A stretch of DNA of 64,000 nt, from positions 62,001-126,000 of the forward strand of contig PXPE01000001.1 in NCBI GenBank assembly GCA_003009795.1, given 5' to 3'. This document shows, in pieces, positions 35,401 to 43,076 of this stretch. Origin of the DNA: Nanohaloarchaea archaeon SW_7_43_1. Lineage in GTDB: Archaea; Nanohalarchaeota; Nanosalinia; Nanosalinales; Nanosalinaceae. A model generated the notes under the pieces. It did not search any database. It had not been told where the DNA came from and was given only the letters and a program-made list of their open reading frames with translations. A program made the position numbers and the translations under genes. Numbering within the stretch: the first letter of the stretch is position 1; each line of letters starts with the position of its first letter.

Positions 35401-36543
35401 GTGGTTACTGTAACCATCATTGGAGGCGGGGTAATCGGATTATCTACGGCAGTAATGCTTGATGAACACCCTCAGTCGGATAACTTGAACATACGTATCT
35501 TGGAGAAGGAAAATTCTTTAGGATCGAAGTCGACAGCAGCTGCAGGCTGTGGAATGCGGACGTTATATCGACACGATACAAACTTAGAGCTTGCCAGGCG
35601 CGGACTACGTTTCTGGTCAAACGCGGAGCCAATACTCGGTCAGGAGATCGGCTTTAGGAGAAACGGATATCTGTTCTTAACAAACAATCAACAAACCCGT
35701 GAAACGCTGAACAAACAATCTCAAAAACAGCATATAAACGGTTTTAACTCGGAGATAAATCCCGGCAAAACTAAAACAAAGGGTATCGACAACTTAGGCC
35801 TATCAAACTATAGTTTTAGTCTCTATCTTCCTAACTCAGGGTTGGCTTCACCAAATAAGATAGTATCAGCTCTACAAAACAAAATAAATAAGTCTGATAT
35901 ATCAGTGTGCACAGATACGCAGGTACTGGATTTAAAACGGGGGGGCGACCAGTGGGATGTCTTATGTGAAGATGGTAAATTGAGATCTGATTATGTTGTT
36001 AATGCAGCAGGTGCTTGGGCTGGTCAAGTCGCAAAGATGGTTGATACTAACCTTCCAATAAAGAATACAAGACGAAGACTATCAAAAATGGATAGATCAG
36101 TAGATCCAGATACTCCTCTTACGGTTGACATAGATACAGGAGCTTACATACTCCCGGACGAGGATGGAACTCTTCTTGCTGGAGGCAACCTTCTAGATGG
36201 AATGGACAGATATGATGAGAACGATCCAAGCTCATTTTCACTATCTATCGATGAGGATTGGAACAAAAAATTCCGATCTGCTGCATCAAATATAGACAAC
36301 AGTCTCTCTAATGCAACAATTGTAGATAGTTGGACAGGACTTTATGCAATGACTGAAAGCCGGGTGCCAATAATATCTGAGAACAAAGGGATAATACATG
36401 CATGCGGTTTCAGCGGTCACGGAATAATGCAGGCACCAGGTGCCGGTCACATAGTCTCACGGATTATATGTGAGGGCTACAATCCTATGCTCAGGGGACT
36501 AGGTATTAACAATCGACCGGATAGCACAGATATCCAGTTCTAA
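35401..36543 (+). CDS. FAD-dependent oxidoreductase (DAO family)
   Basis: 380 residues. The N-terminal FAD-binding Rossmann motif is VTIIGGGVIGLSTAV, the second contact is YVVNAAGAWAGQV near residue 200, and the C-terminal block GFSGHGIMQAPGAGHIVSR matches D-amino acid/sarcosine/glycine oxidases and dehydrogenases. The substrate is unknown; an amine or amino acid is likely. Start GTG 35401 has TTTATATCATAA about 27 nt upstream. The protein is less acidic and richer in Ser and Asn than its neighbours, which may indicate transfer. Confidence 0.86.
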   Translation: MVTVTIIGGGVIGLSTAVMLDEHPQSDNLNIRILEKENSLGSKSTAAAGCGMRTLYRHDTNLELARRGLRFWSNAEPILGQEIGFRRNGYLFLTNNQQTRETLNKQSQKQHINGFNSEINPGKTKTKGIDNLGLSNYSFSLYLPNSGLASPNKIVSALQNKINKSDISVCTDTQVLDLKRGGDQWDVLCEDGKLRSDYVVNAAGAWAGQVAKMVDTNLPIKNTRRRLSKMDRSVDPDTPLTVDIDTGAYILPDEDGTLLAGGNLLDGMDRYDENDPSSFSLSIDEDWNKKFRSAASNIDNSLSNATIVDSWTGLYAMTESRVPIISENKGIIHACGFSGHGIMQAPGAGHIVSRIICEGYNPMLRGLGINNRPDSTDIQF

Positions 36544-36577
36544 GCTCGACTACAACACAGATAAATGAGAATTTTTT

Positions 36578-36709
36578 TCACCGGTTTACGACCGCATAAC
36601 TGTAAGTATCCCACATAGGGTGCTTGATCTTATCGACGCCGTCCACGCTATTTCTAACGGCATTAACTGCTTTAATGCTCAACATAGGGAAACTTGAATG
36701 AGTAAACAT
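36578..36709 (-). CDS. Small protein or gene remnant (43 codons)
   Basis: ATG 36709 to TGA 36578. The peptide includes AVNAVRNSVDGVDKIKHPMW, ending WDTYSYAVVNR, and looks like the C-terminal tail of a larger protein, so a remnant is as likely as an intact small gene. There is an in-frame TAG just upstream. I do not recognise the parent family. Confidence 0.3.
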   Translation of the reverse strand: MFTHSSFPMLSIKAVNAVRNSVDGVDKIKHPMWDTYSYAVVNR

Positions 36710-36763
36710 GCTGTCACAAAACTAAGGAAAACATCCAAAAAATATCTACTGTAAATATTATCT

Positions 36764-37135
36764 ATGGAACTAGCACACACGATGTTGAGAACCGGCTCAC
36801 CAGAACAGATGATTGAATTTTATGAAGCAGCATTCAGCATGGAACTAAAGAGGAAATCAGTGAACGATTCATTCACCCTATATTTCATAGGACATCCTGG
36901 ACAGACAGCAGAACTGGAACTAACGTATAACCATGGTGAAGACGGAGAATATGGAAAGGGAGAGGGATTCGGTCATATAGCAATCCGAACACCTGAGGAT
37001 ATGACTCTGCAAGAAGCTTACGATAAAGCGGTAGAGGCGGGAGGAAAAGACTATCGGCCACCAAAGGAATGCCCTGGAAACTACGCCTTCGTAAAGGATC
37101 CGGAAGGATACGAGGTTGAACTACTAGGAAACTAG
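36764..37135 (+). CDS. Glyoxalase I family protein (lactoylglutathione lyase-like)
   Basis: 123 residues of the vicinal-oxygen-chelate fold with two beta-alpha-beta-beta-beta repeats. The four metal ligands of glyoxalase I are at the expected places: His in LAHTMLRTG, Glu in AELELTYNHG, His in GFGHIAIRT and Glu in GYEVELLGN. It would isomerise the hemithioacetal of methylglyoxal, although the thiol used by this organism is unknown. It stands alone, with no obvious operon partner. Confidence 0.9.
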   Translation: MELAHTMLRTGSPEQMIEFYEAAFSMELKRKSVNDSFTLYFIGHPGQTAELELTYNHGEDGEYGKGEGFGHIAIRTPEDMTLQEAYDKAVEAGGKDYRPPKECPGNYAFVKDPEGYEVELLGN

Positions 37136-37225
37136 AACAGCCTTTCACGGACATTTTTTGACATTGGAACTCTACTGTCGCTATTTGAAGGGTCTTTTTA
37201 GTTGATGGATTCGAATCCATAGTGT

Positions 37226-37975
37226 ATGGAAACTGAAAAAATCGAAGAAGATCTCCAGATGCTGGTTCTATTCGCCACGACCCAGATACTTGGTCTTCTA
37301 ACGGCTTACAGGCTTAAATTCCGTAATATTTCATCTACTCCGGTATCTCAGGGATCAGTACCATGGATCATGATTGCAATAGTTGGCGTATCCGCACTTC
37401 TGATGGGATATATATACGGGAAAAAGATGTACGGAGCAGCCGATCTCTGGATATACACAGTCTATGCTCTATCATCTTTCATCGTGTTCGACAGCTTTCT
37501 CGGTGTTAGAGCGACGATGTTGCTCGTGACAGCGCTCCTGATGGCAATTCATTTCTCGGAGTCTGATTTTGTCACAAGTGCTTTGCTGTCGGTATGTTTT
37601 GCCGGTGCCGCGACCATAATGGGAATAGTGCTAACCGTTCAGAACGCCGCAATCTTCGTGGTTCTGTATATGGTTTATGATGTTATAGCGGTGAAAACCG
37701 GTTTTATGGGACCTCTGGCTCAGGAGACTGATAGAAGCTCTTTCCCTGGATTCAAGATCGGTTCAAGGGTTTTAGGTGGCGGTGATGCTATTGTTCCACT
37801 AATATTTGCGATCACGGTACTTGAGTACGGTTTACAGACATCGATTTTGACAGCTGGTGGCTCCCTCATCGGGCTCCTGACTCTGAAAGCTGCCATGCGG
37901 AAGAAGATGGTTCCAGCAGCACCGCTGATATGCATAGGTGCTTTTGCAGGATTCGCCTTATCGCTCCTTATCTGA
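37226..37975 (+). CDS. Presenilin/signal-peptide-peptidase family intramembrane aspartyl protease
   Basis: 249 residues, about nine hydrophobic segments. The three family signatures are in order: YDVIAVK (catalytic YD, about residue 151), LGGGDAIVPL (equivalent of GxGD, about 192) and VPAAPLICIG (PAL-like loop near the C-terminus). Archaeal homologues such as PSH cleave transmembrane helices, for example remnant signal peptides. It is the only recognisable intramembrane protease here and sits next to a block of exported proteins. Confidence 0.86.
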   Translation: METEKIEEDLQMLVLFATTQILGLLTAYRLKFRNISSTPVSQGSVPWIMIAIVGVSALLMGYIYGKKMYGAADLWIYTVYALSSFIVFDSFLGVRATMLLVTALLMAIHFSESDFVTSALLSVCFAGAATIMGIVLTVQNAAIFVVLYMVYDVIAVKTGFMGPLAQETDRSSFPGFKIGSRVLGGGDAIVPLIFAITVLEYGLQTSILTAGGSLIGLLTLKAAMRKKMVPAAPLICIGAFAGFALSLLI

Positions 37976-38104
37976 TTTGGAACAGAAAATTCAGTAGGGA
38001 GATATGAAGGTTGAGGGATTGCGGAGAGGATCAAGAAAGTTCAGGACAACGAAATAAAAACGGCAAGTCTAGATATGTTCTAAGTAGTTTTCTTACAAAA
38101 TCAG

Positions 38105-38860
38105 TCAGCCTTCTCCAGAGGGACTTTCTTCTCCTTCTTCGTCTTTTCTAGGGATCTTGTAGTATAGGAATCCTCCACCACCCATTACCGCAATCAGCCC
38201 TGCAATCAATCCAAGGTTTTGGTAATAACTGTTCCGGGCGTTTTCCAGGCTCTTCTGAGCGTCCTGTAAGTTACTGTTCGAGTTTTCAAGCTCATTTGAG
38301 GCATTGGCGCTTATTGATTCGATTTCTTCCTGGGTGGATGCATTCTCCAGCTTTTCTTTGTCCTTTTCGGCTTTCTCTAGCCGTTTCTCACTTTCCTCTA
38401 TGTCCCTTCGAGCTTCTCTATTCTCACTGTTATTACCGTATTTCCTTTCGGATTCTCTCAGCTCTGCCTTTGCTTCCGCCAAGTTGTCTTTCGCTATCTC
38501 AATCCTGAGTTCTAACGCTGCTGCAGTGTCTTGTTTTCTTTGATCTATTTTGGAGCTGTTTTGCCTTTCTCCAGAATCGTTTTTCTCTGAGCCTTCTTCG
38601 GTAGTCTTGTTTTTACTGGTTCTGTTCTCGGAGCTGCCGACGTTCACGTCAAGCGATGTGTTTGATTCCCGAACTTCTGCGTCCAAACTTGTATCTATGC
38701 CTTTATCGGAATCCGTGTCAGGATCTGCGTTGCCGTGGAAACTGCCTGTAATTTTCAAATCAGTGTCTTCAGTCGGCTGATCCGGTGTTCCCATAGATAT
38801 AGCTGAGACTGATCCCGTGGCTAGCATTAGAGCTGTAAGCAGTGTGAGAAATTTTTTCAT
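38105..38860 (-). CDS. Secreted coiled-coil protein with C-terminal membrane anchor
   Basis: 251 residues: signal peptide (MKKFLTLLTALMLATGSVSA), an acidic Thr/Ser/Asn-rich region to about 110, a long coiled coil (about 110-205, for example IAKDNLAEAKAELRESERKY) and a C-terminal hydrophobic segment (LGLIAGLIAVMGGGGFLYYK) followed by a charged tail. It would be displayed outside the cell as a stalk held by its C-terminus. It starts 2 nt after the Lrp-like regulator gene, so the two are co-transcribed. Function unknown. Confidence 0.7.
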   Translation of the reverse strand: MKKFLTLLTALMLATGSVSAISMGTPDQPTEDTDLKITGSFHGNADPDTDSDKGIDTSLDAEVRESNTSLDVNVGSSENRTSKNKTTEEGSEKNDSGERQNSSKIDQRKQDTAAALELRIEIAKDNLAEAKAELRESERKYGNNSENREARRDIEESEKRLEKAEKDKEKLENASTQEEIESISANASNELENSNSNLQDAQKSLENARNSYYQNLGLIAGLIAVMGGGGFLYYKIPRKDEEGEESPSGEG

Positions 38861-38862
38861 GT

Positions 38863-39360
38863 TTACTCCTCTAGCTGTGTTTTGATGTTATGTTTAATGA
38901 GGTGTGTGAAGTCTTCCTTGAATATTTTATCTGGTGCGATGAGTCTTTTATCAAATTTGTTGATCTTCGAACGATATTCATTTTTAAAGCTTTCCATGAA
39001 TTCCAAGTACTCATCGAAGTCCGGAAATCCCACAAATAACACCAGTGTCCGCCGGAAATCATCTGTCTCACCCAGAAATATTGTGTTGGGTTTATCAGCA
39101 AGTTCGGTTTTGTCAATCGGTTCTGAAAGCTGTACAGTCATCATGCAGTAAACCGAAATTCCTACTGCCTCCAGGTCGACTATCGGTAGGTACTCATGTA
39201 TGGTGTCATTTTCCTCAAACTTTCTCCTGATCCGGTTTGCTGTTGCCTTGCTCATTCCTGTTTCACTGGCGATTTCTGTGTCGGTTCTGCTTCCGTCCTC
39301 AATAAGGGCTAAAAGAAACTTTCTCTCATTATGCGACATGTCTTCAATACTTTCTCTCAT
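38863..39360 (-). CDS. Lrp/AsnC-like winged-helix transcription regulator
   Basis: 165 residues. The N-terminal helix-turn-helix is NERKFLLALIEDGSRTDTEI then SETGMSKATANRIRRKFEEN, and the rest has the alpha/beta RAM-like pattern of Lrp proteins (VYCMMTVQLSEP, FVGFPDFDEYLEFMESF). ATG 39360 is supported by TTTTATAAAG about 27 nt upstream; longer frames run into the neighbouring gene. It leads the operon with the secreted coiled-coil gene and is divergent from the low-complexity secreted gene, so it is a good candidate regulator of both. Confidence 0.78.
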   Translation of the reverse strand: MRESIEDMSHNERKFLLALIEDGSRTDTEIASETGMSKATANRIRRKFEENDTIHEYLPIVDLEAVGISVYCMMTVQLSEPIDKTELADKPNTIFLGETDDFRRTLVLFVGFPDFDEYLEFMESFKNEYRSKINKFDKRLIAPDKIFKEDFTHLIKHNIKTQLEE

Positions 39361-39433
39361 GCACAACAAATAACTGACAAACTTTATAAAAGTACGGTTG
39401 TAAATGAGAAAATACCTCATAACGTGATCAACA

Positions 39434-40210
39434 ATGAAAATGAAAACACACACCCGAAACGCAGTTTTGATGACCCTCGCAGTAGCGCTGATGGCAGCAC
39501 CAGCAGCCGCAACACACACAGAAGCTGGCGCCGCAGCGCACACATCGACGAACGCAGACGCTAATGCACACACCAACGCACAAGCCGATACAGGAGTAAT
39601 GGCTGAAGCAATTGTCAACCTGGACTCTAGAGTAAGTGAACTTGAGGCAGAAGTAAACGAGCTTCAGGCACAGGTTAACGGAAGTTCAGATACAGAAGCC
39701 CACGGCTCAGCTGAGGCAGACGCCGACGTGAATGCTGAAGCAGATACAAACGTAGATGCGGATGCAAACACGAACTCACACGCACAGGCCCAGACACACA
39801 CAAATGAGAACGGAGAGACCAACGCTGATTCAGAGAACAGTATCTTTGCAAGAGTATCTGGTATGTTCGCAGGAGGCGCTGACGCAAACGCTGATGCAAA
39901 CGCACACACAAATGCAGACGCTGAAACAAGCGTAGAAGCATCCGAGAACTCGAAAGCCAAATCAGAGACTGACGGAGAATCAGGAATTACAGGTACAGTC
40001 AAGGCTCACATCGGAGCAGCTGCTGATGCAGAATCAGACACAAAAGCAGAAAGTGATTCCTCCGCAGAAGCAGACTCTCACACCAGTGCCAATGCTGACG
40101 CAGACGCTGACGCAAACGCACACACAGACGCAGATGCAAACACAGATTCAAACGCAGACGCATCAGGTAGTGCAGAAGGCGGGCTGGCTGGTTCAGTAGG
40201 CCTTAACTAG
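39434..40210 (+). CDS. Secreted low-complexity Ala/Asp/Asn/Thr repeat protein
   Basis: 258 residues. A signal peptide (NAVLMTLAVALMAAPAAA) is followed by long stretches in which Ala alternates with Asp, Asn, Glu, Ser, Thr or His (such as ADANAHTNADA), a short coiled-coil block (RVSELEAEVNELQAQV, about 66-81) and one non-repeat island (SIFARVSGMFAGG). No Cys. The alternating pattern would give an extended strand or fibre with one Ala face. A smaller relative is at 42.5 kb. It is probably a surface coat or adhesion protein; function unknown. Confidence 0.7.
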   Translation: MKMKTHTRNAVLMTLAVALMAAPAAATHTEAGAAAHTSTNADANAHTNAQADTGVMAEAIVNLDSRVSELEAEVNELQAQVNGSSDTEAHGSAEADADVNAEADTNVDADANTNSHAQAQTHTNENGETNADSENSIFARVSGMFAGGADANADANAHTNADAETSVEASENSKAKSETDGESGITGTVKAHIGAAADAESDTKAESDSSAEADSHTSANADADADANAHTDADANTDSNADASGSAEGGLAGSVGLN

Positions 40211-40218
40211 AAAAATGA

Positions 40219-40249
40219 CTTTTTCCCTTTCTTTTTTCTTCTCTCTTCT
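40219..40249 (+). terminator. T/C-rich terminator after low-complexity gene
   Basis: A pyrimidine run with several T-tracts (CTTTTTCCCTTTCTTTTTTC) begins 9 nt after the stop codon. Confidence 0.6.
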
Positions 40250-40388
40250 AAATCACACTAGGCACCATCTTACCTCTAACAAAAGTTGTCTAAATTGTTG
40301 AATTAGAACAAACATTCAATGTATTTTAAAATCAAATGTTGTTAATAGACAAGAAAAACATAATAGAGAGTATGTTCGATACAAATAC

Positions 40389-40407
40389 ACACTCATACGA
40401 TGAGTGT
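40389..40407. repeat. Inverted repeat ACACTCAT-ACG-ATGAGTGT
   Basis: Perfect 8-bp arms around a 3-nt spacer. The same arm, extended by one base, recurs at 40765-40793. Confidence 0.6.
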
Positions 40408-40444
40408 TCACATGTAATACACACTCTTACTGTGGAAAAGCTCT

Positions 40445-40458
40445 AAAACGGCCGTTTT
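40445..40458. promoter_or_regulatory. Perfect palindrome AAAACGGCCGTTTT
   Basis: A 14-bp palindrome in non-coding DNA, the size and symmetry of a dimeric-regulator operator. A related near-palindrome lies at 26022-26037. Confidence 0.35.
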
Positions 40459-40764
40459 CAGGCATCTCAGATTGAACGAGTAACTCGTCATCTCCAGAGG
40501 GCAATCTAAAGGACAAATAGAATACATAGAGAAAGCTCAAAAACATCAAAAACCGTCAAAATAAAGGAGGTATAGTTTGACGAGGGTTCCATATATAGAA
40601 AACAAGCTGTCGAAGTTATAGGTTCTTTATGCTATACCATATCCACCTGGCATACCCGGGAGTAAGGGTCAAGGACATATGAAAAAACACAATATCATGC
40701 ACTCTAAATATACCTTCTTTGTTCCAGGCCATGTTTTGAAGACGGCACTTTTGAACGATAGGAG

Positions 40765-40793
40765 ATGAGTGTTCATCTAGTCCCAACACTCAT
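40765..40793. repeat. Inverted repeat ATGAGTGTT / AACACTCAT
   Basis: Perfect 9-bp arms with an 11-nt spacer, overlapping the 3' end of the small leftward gene. It shares its arm sequence with 40389-40407. Confidence 0.6.
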
Positions 40794-40996
40794 TTCTCTG
40801 TATGATCGCTTAGTATTCTTAGCACGATATCTCGATTGTTCTCTGTATAGAGTATGTTAGCGACACCTTTCTCACTCTCTGTTACTGATACTCCAAGGGC
40901 TATCTCATCGAAAACATCCTTCAGACGGTCAAAAAGTCCACCTTCACCGTATATTATGAGGCGCTTGCCATCGTCTTGGATCTTTGTTATTCGCAC
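40790..40996 (-). CDS. Small unknown protein (68 residues)
   Basis: GTG start at 40996; an A-rich TATA-like stretch (AATAGTAAAAAG) lies about 27 nt upstream. The sequence (KRLIIYGEGGLFDRLKDVFD, then ANILYTENNRDIVLRILSDH) looks like a small alpha/beta fold with normal amino-acid composition for this genome, so it is probably a real gene. No family recognised. Its stop lies within an inverted repeat. Confidence 0.45.
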   Translation of the reverse strand: MRITKIQDDGKRLIIYGEGGLFDRLKDVFDEIALGVSVTESEKGVANILYTENNRDIVLRILSDHTEK

Positions 40997-41229
40997 AATA
41001 ATCTGTTGCTAGGGTTTCTTTTTACTATTTTTCAGATCATTCATTATGGAAAAAATCTGTGTATAAATTTGCCATGTAAGAGTGAAAGCGAATAGCATTT
41101 AAAATTATTGTATGTTGGTGTAAAGTGAACATTGTTTGTGAGAGCTCTGATCAGATACTCATGGTTTACTGTCATATCTAGATGCTTTATGGGCTCAAAA
41201 AAGAGTGCCCAACATGAGTTTTGCGACGT

Positions 41230-42330
41230 CTAATTCCTATTGTAGAAAAGTTCTTGATCAAGTGAGTTTCCCACAGGCGTTGTTGAATGAAGCAACTTGC
41301 TGATCTCGCCATCTATCTCTTCCATCTCATTGTAACTTGCCTTCAAGTTCGAATTATCAGGCTCCTCGCTGTATCTCACGAAAGTATAAGCATCATACGA
41401 ATAGTTTCCGCCAATCGCTCCCGCTAACGCAGCTTTACCCTCCTCCTTGTTAGGAACTGGCTGTACCTCTATGTCTTCATGGCCAAATCCTAAGTTGTGT
41501 GAAAGCTCATGACCCATAGTCATAAAGGGCTGATATTCTGAATAGTCATCTCTATCTATTATCAATGGTATTGTTTCCTGATTCTCCTCAATCTGTTCCA
41601 ACGCCTCCTGCTTTCCGACAACGTTTTCATTTTCAGTTACTGATCCTTCATTGCCAACATAAACAGTACTTGTACAGGTGAATCCTTCGGGAGTATCTCC
41701 AGAGGAAACATGACCTCTTCCTAACAGGTCATTTTGATCCTCTCTTTCACCTGTATGTGATGATAAGTGAAGCACAATGTCATAACCCTCATATTCCTGA
41801 GCCAGCTCTGCGGCATCTGAAAATATTTTATCGGCTGAACTCTCCGATTTATTCAAGTCAATCTCTTCATCATGTACATCTACATTGGAGTCTCCTGCTA
41901 CAAAATTGGTCCAAGGCTCCAAAAACTCATCTCCCACGTATTCAGGAATATCGCTCGGGATATCTCCGTAAGTTAGTTTTACATCCAATACGCCCTCATC
42001 GTCATTAGAGAGTTCTTCTCCCGAAGCAATTCTATCATAGACCTCAGGCTCCGGCAGATTATATGCATCCTTCAATGCCGCACCCAGGTCTTGAGGAATA
42101 CCTCGTCTCAGTCTGGCATCATACTCACTAATTTCTCCGTCCCCATCAAGATCTATGTAGCCCTCCGATGTAATATTCATCGGATTATCTAGGATATCGG
42201 TTAAATCATAATCTGGTTCATATTTACCTTCGAATAAGGAGCTGGATGAGGTAATAGGGAACAAAACAGCGGGTGCACCTACAGAACCTAAAGATTTCAG
42301 GAAGTCCCGACGAGTCTTCTCGCTATCCAT
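41230..42330 (-). CDS. Tat-exported zinc metalloprotease, metzincin-like
   Basis: 366 residues. The N-terminus EKTRRDFLKSLGSVGAPAVL is a twin-arginine signal. The zinc motif GHELSHNLGFGHED fits HExxHxxGxxH of metzincins. A calcium-loop/dockerin-like segment DLDGDGEISEYDARLRRG lies near residue 60. The folded, Tat-exported protease would act outside the cell, on host or self proteins. The promoter has GTTATAAT about 30 nt before the ATG. Its placement among surface proteins supports an extracellular role. Confidence 0.82.
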   Translation of the reverse strand: MDSEKTRRDFLKSLGSVGAPAVLFPITSSSSLFEGKYEPDYDLTDILDNPMNITSEGYIDLDGDGEISEYDARLRRGIPQDLGAALKDAYNLPEPEVYDRIASGEELSNDDEGVLDVKLTYGDIPSDIPEYVGDEFLEPWTNFVAGDSNVDVHDEEIDLNKSESSADKIFSDAAELAQEYEGYDIVLHLSSHTGEREDQNDLLGRGHVSSGDTPEGFTCTSTVYVGNEGSVTENENVVGKQEALEQIEENQETIPLIIDRDDYSEYQPFMTMGHELSHNLGFGHEDIEVQPVPNKEEGKAALAGAIGGNYSYDAYTFVRYSEEPDNSNLKASYNEMEEIDGEISKLLHSTTPVGNSLDQELFYNRN

Positions 42331-42494
42331 AATTTGTTATCATAGAGTAACAATTATAACTTATTGGGTTAGAGGTCTCATATTCAATGAATTTGTGCCG
42401 CAAATCGGATATCAAATAAGTTTGAACTACTTTATTGGTCATTTTTGGGAGAATAAAGCAAAAGAATATTTAAATCTTCCGTAGATTTGGACGA

Positions 42495-42950
42495 ATGGGT
42501 GGACAAACCATGAAATACAAACGAACGTTCACGGCAGCAATTCTGCTAATCGGACTTATAACAGCTACACCTACAGTAGCTGCACAGGCTCAGGGAGAAG
42601 CACAGTCAGAGGCAAGTGGCGGAATAGTGGCTGACATAAGTTCAGCGTTAAGCCTAGACGCAGAAGCAAATGCCGAGGCAGATCAAGAAACAAAAGCTGA
42701 TAGCAACTCTAGTGAAGAAGACCAAGAGAGTTCAACTTTCAGTGCTGTAGTAAACGTCTTTACAGGATCAGATTCTGATGCAGATAATGAAAGAAATGAA
42801 AGCAACTCTAGCAAAGAAGGATCAGCAGTTAACGCAGTAGTAAACGTCTTCGTCGAATCAGAATCCAACACAGAAGCCGAGGCAAATGCAAACACAGAGG
42901 CTAACGCAGATGCAGAAGCTGAGAGCAACACAGGGTTCAGCCTGTGGTAG
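42495..42950 (+). CDS. Secreted low-complexity protein, relative of the 39.4-kb gene
   Basis: 151 residues. The signal peptide (FTAAILLIGLITATPTVAAQ) is followed by Ala/Glu/Asn/Asp/Ser-rich sequence (such as TEANADAEAESN). The hydrophobic motif SAVVNVF / NAVVNVF occurs twice, about 30 residues apart, separating acidic Ser/Asn stretches. No Cys. ATG 42495 is chosen because ATATTTAAATC lies about 25 nt upstream; ATG 42510 is the alternative. Probably a surface-exposed or released structural protein. Confidence 0.62.
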   Translation: MGGQTMKYKRTFTAAILLIGLITATPTVAAQAQGEAQSEASGGIVADISSALSLDAEANAEADQETKADSNSSEEDQESSTFSAVVNVFTGSDSDADNERNESNSSKEGSAVNAVVNVFVESESNTEAEANANTEANADAEAESNTGFSLW

Positions 42951-42956
42951 AAACCA

Positions 42957-42977
42957 TTTTCTCTTCAAATTTTTTTC
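42957..42977 (+). terminator. T-rich terminator
   Basis: TTTTCTCTTC and ATTTTTTT tracts follow the stop of the low-complexity gene. Confidence 0.5.
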
Positions 42978-43076
42978 GAAGTATTTCTATCGGAAGCAGT
43001 ATTCTGAAATACCCAAGCAGGAGATCTACAAATGTTAAGAAGCCATGAAAGAGGGTTTTTTCCCCATCAATGCGCT

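Larger units (their letters stand above)
40211..40789. other. 580-nt gap rich in inverted repeats
   Basis: It contains a T/C-rich terminator, a 19-nt inverted repeat at 40389-40407, a 14-nt perfect palindrome at 40445-40458, an AGATTG/CAATCT stem at 40471-40510 enclosing ACGAG/CTCGT, a strong Shine-Dalgarno-like site AAGGAGG at 40564-40570 and, at the end, the inverted repeat 40765-40793. No confident gene was seen. A frame with an internal TAG follows the Shine-Dalgarno-like site. Confidence 0.5.

Noticed and set aside
38863-39618. Longer version of the Lrp-like protein starting at 39618
   Set aside because: The extra residues are the antisense of the low-complexity gene, and a TATA-like box fits the start at 39360.
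39434-40210. CRISPR-like or tandem DNA repeat array
   Set aside because: The repetition is at the codon level in a single open frame with a signal peptide; there are no constant repeats with unique spacers.
40577-40768. Pyrrolysine-encoding gene
   Set aside because: Only one in-frame TAG, no tRNA-Pyl or PylS in the window, and the frame is short enough to arise by chance; kept only as a low-interest observation.
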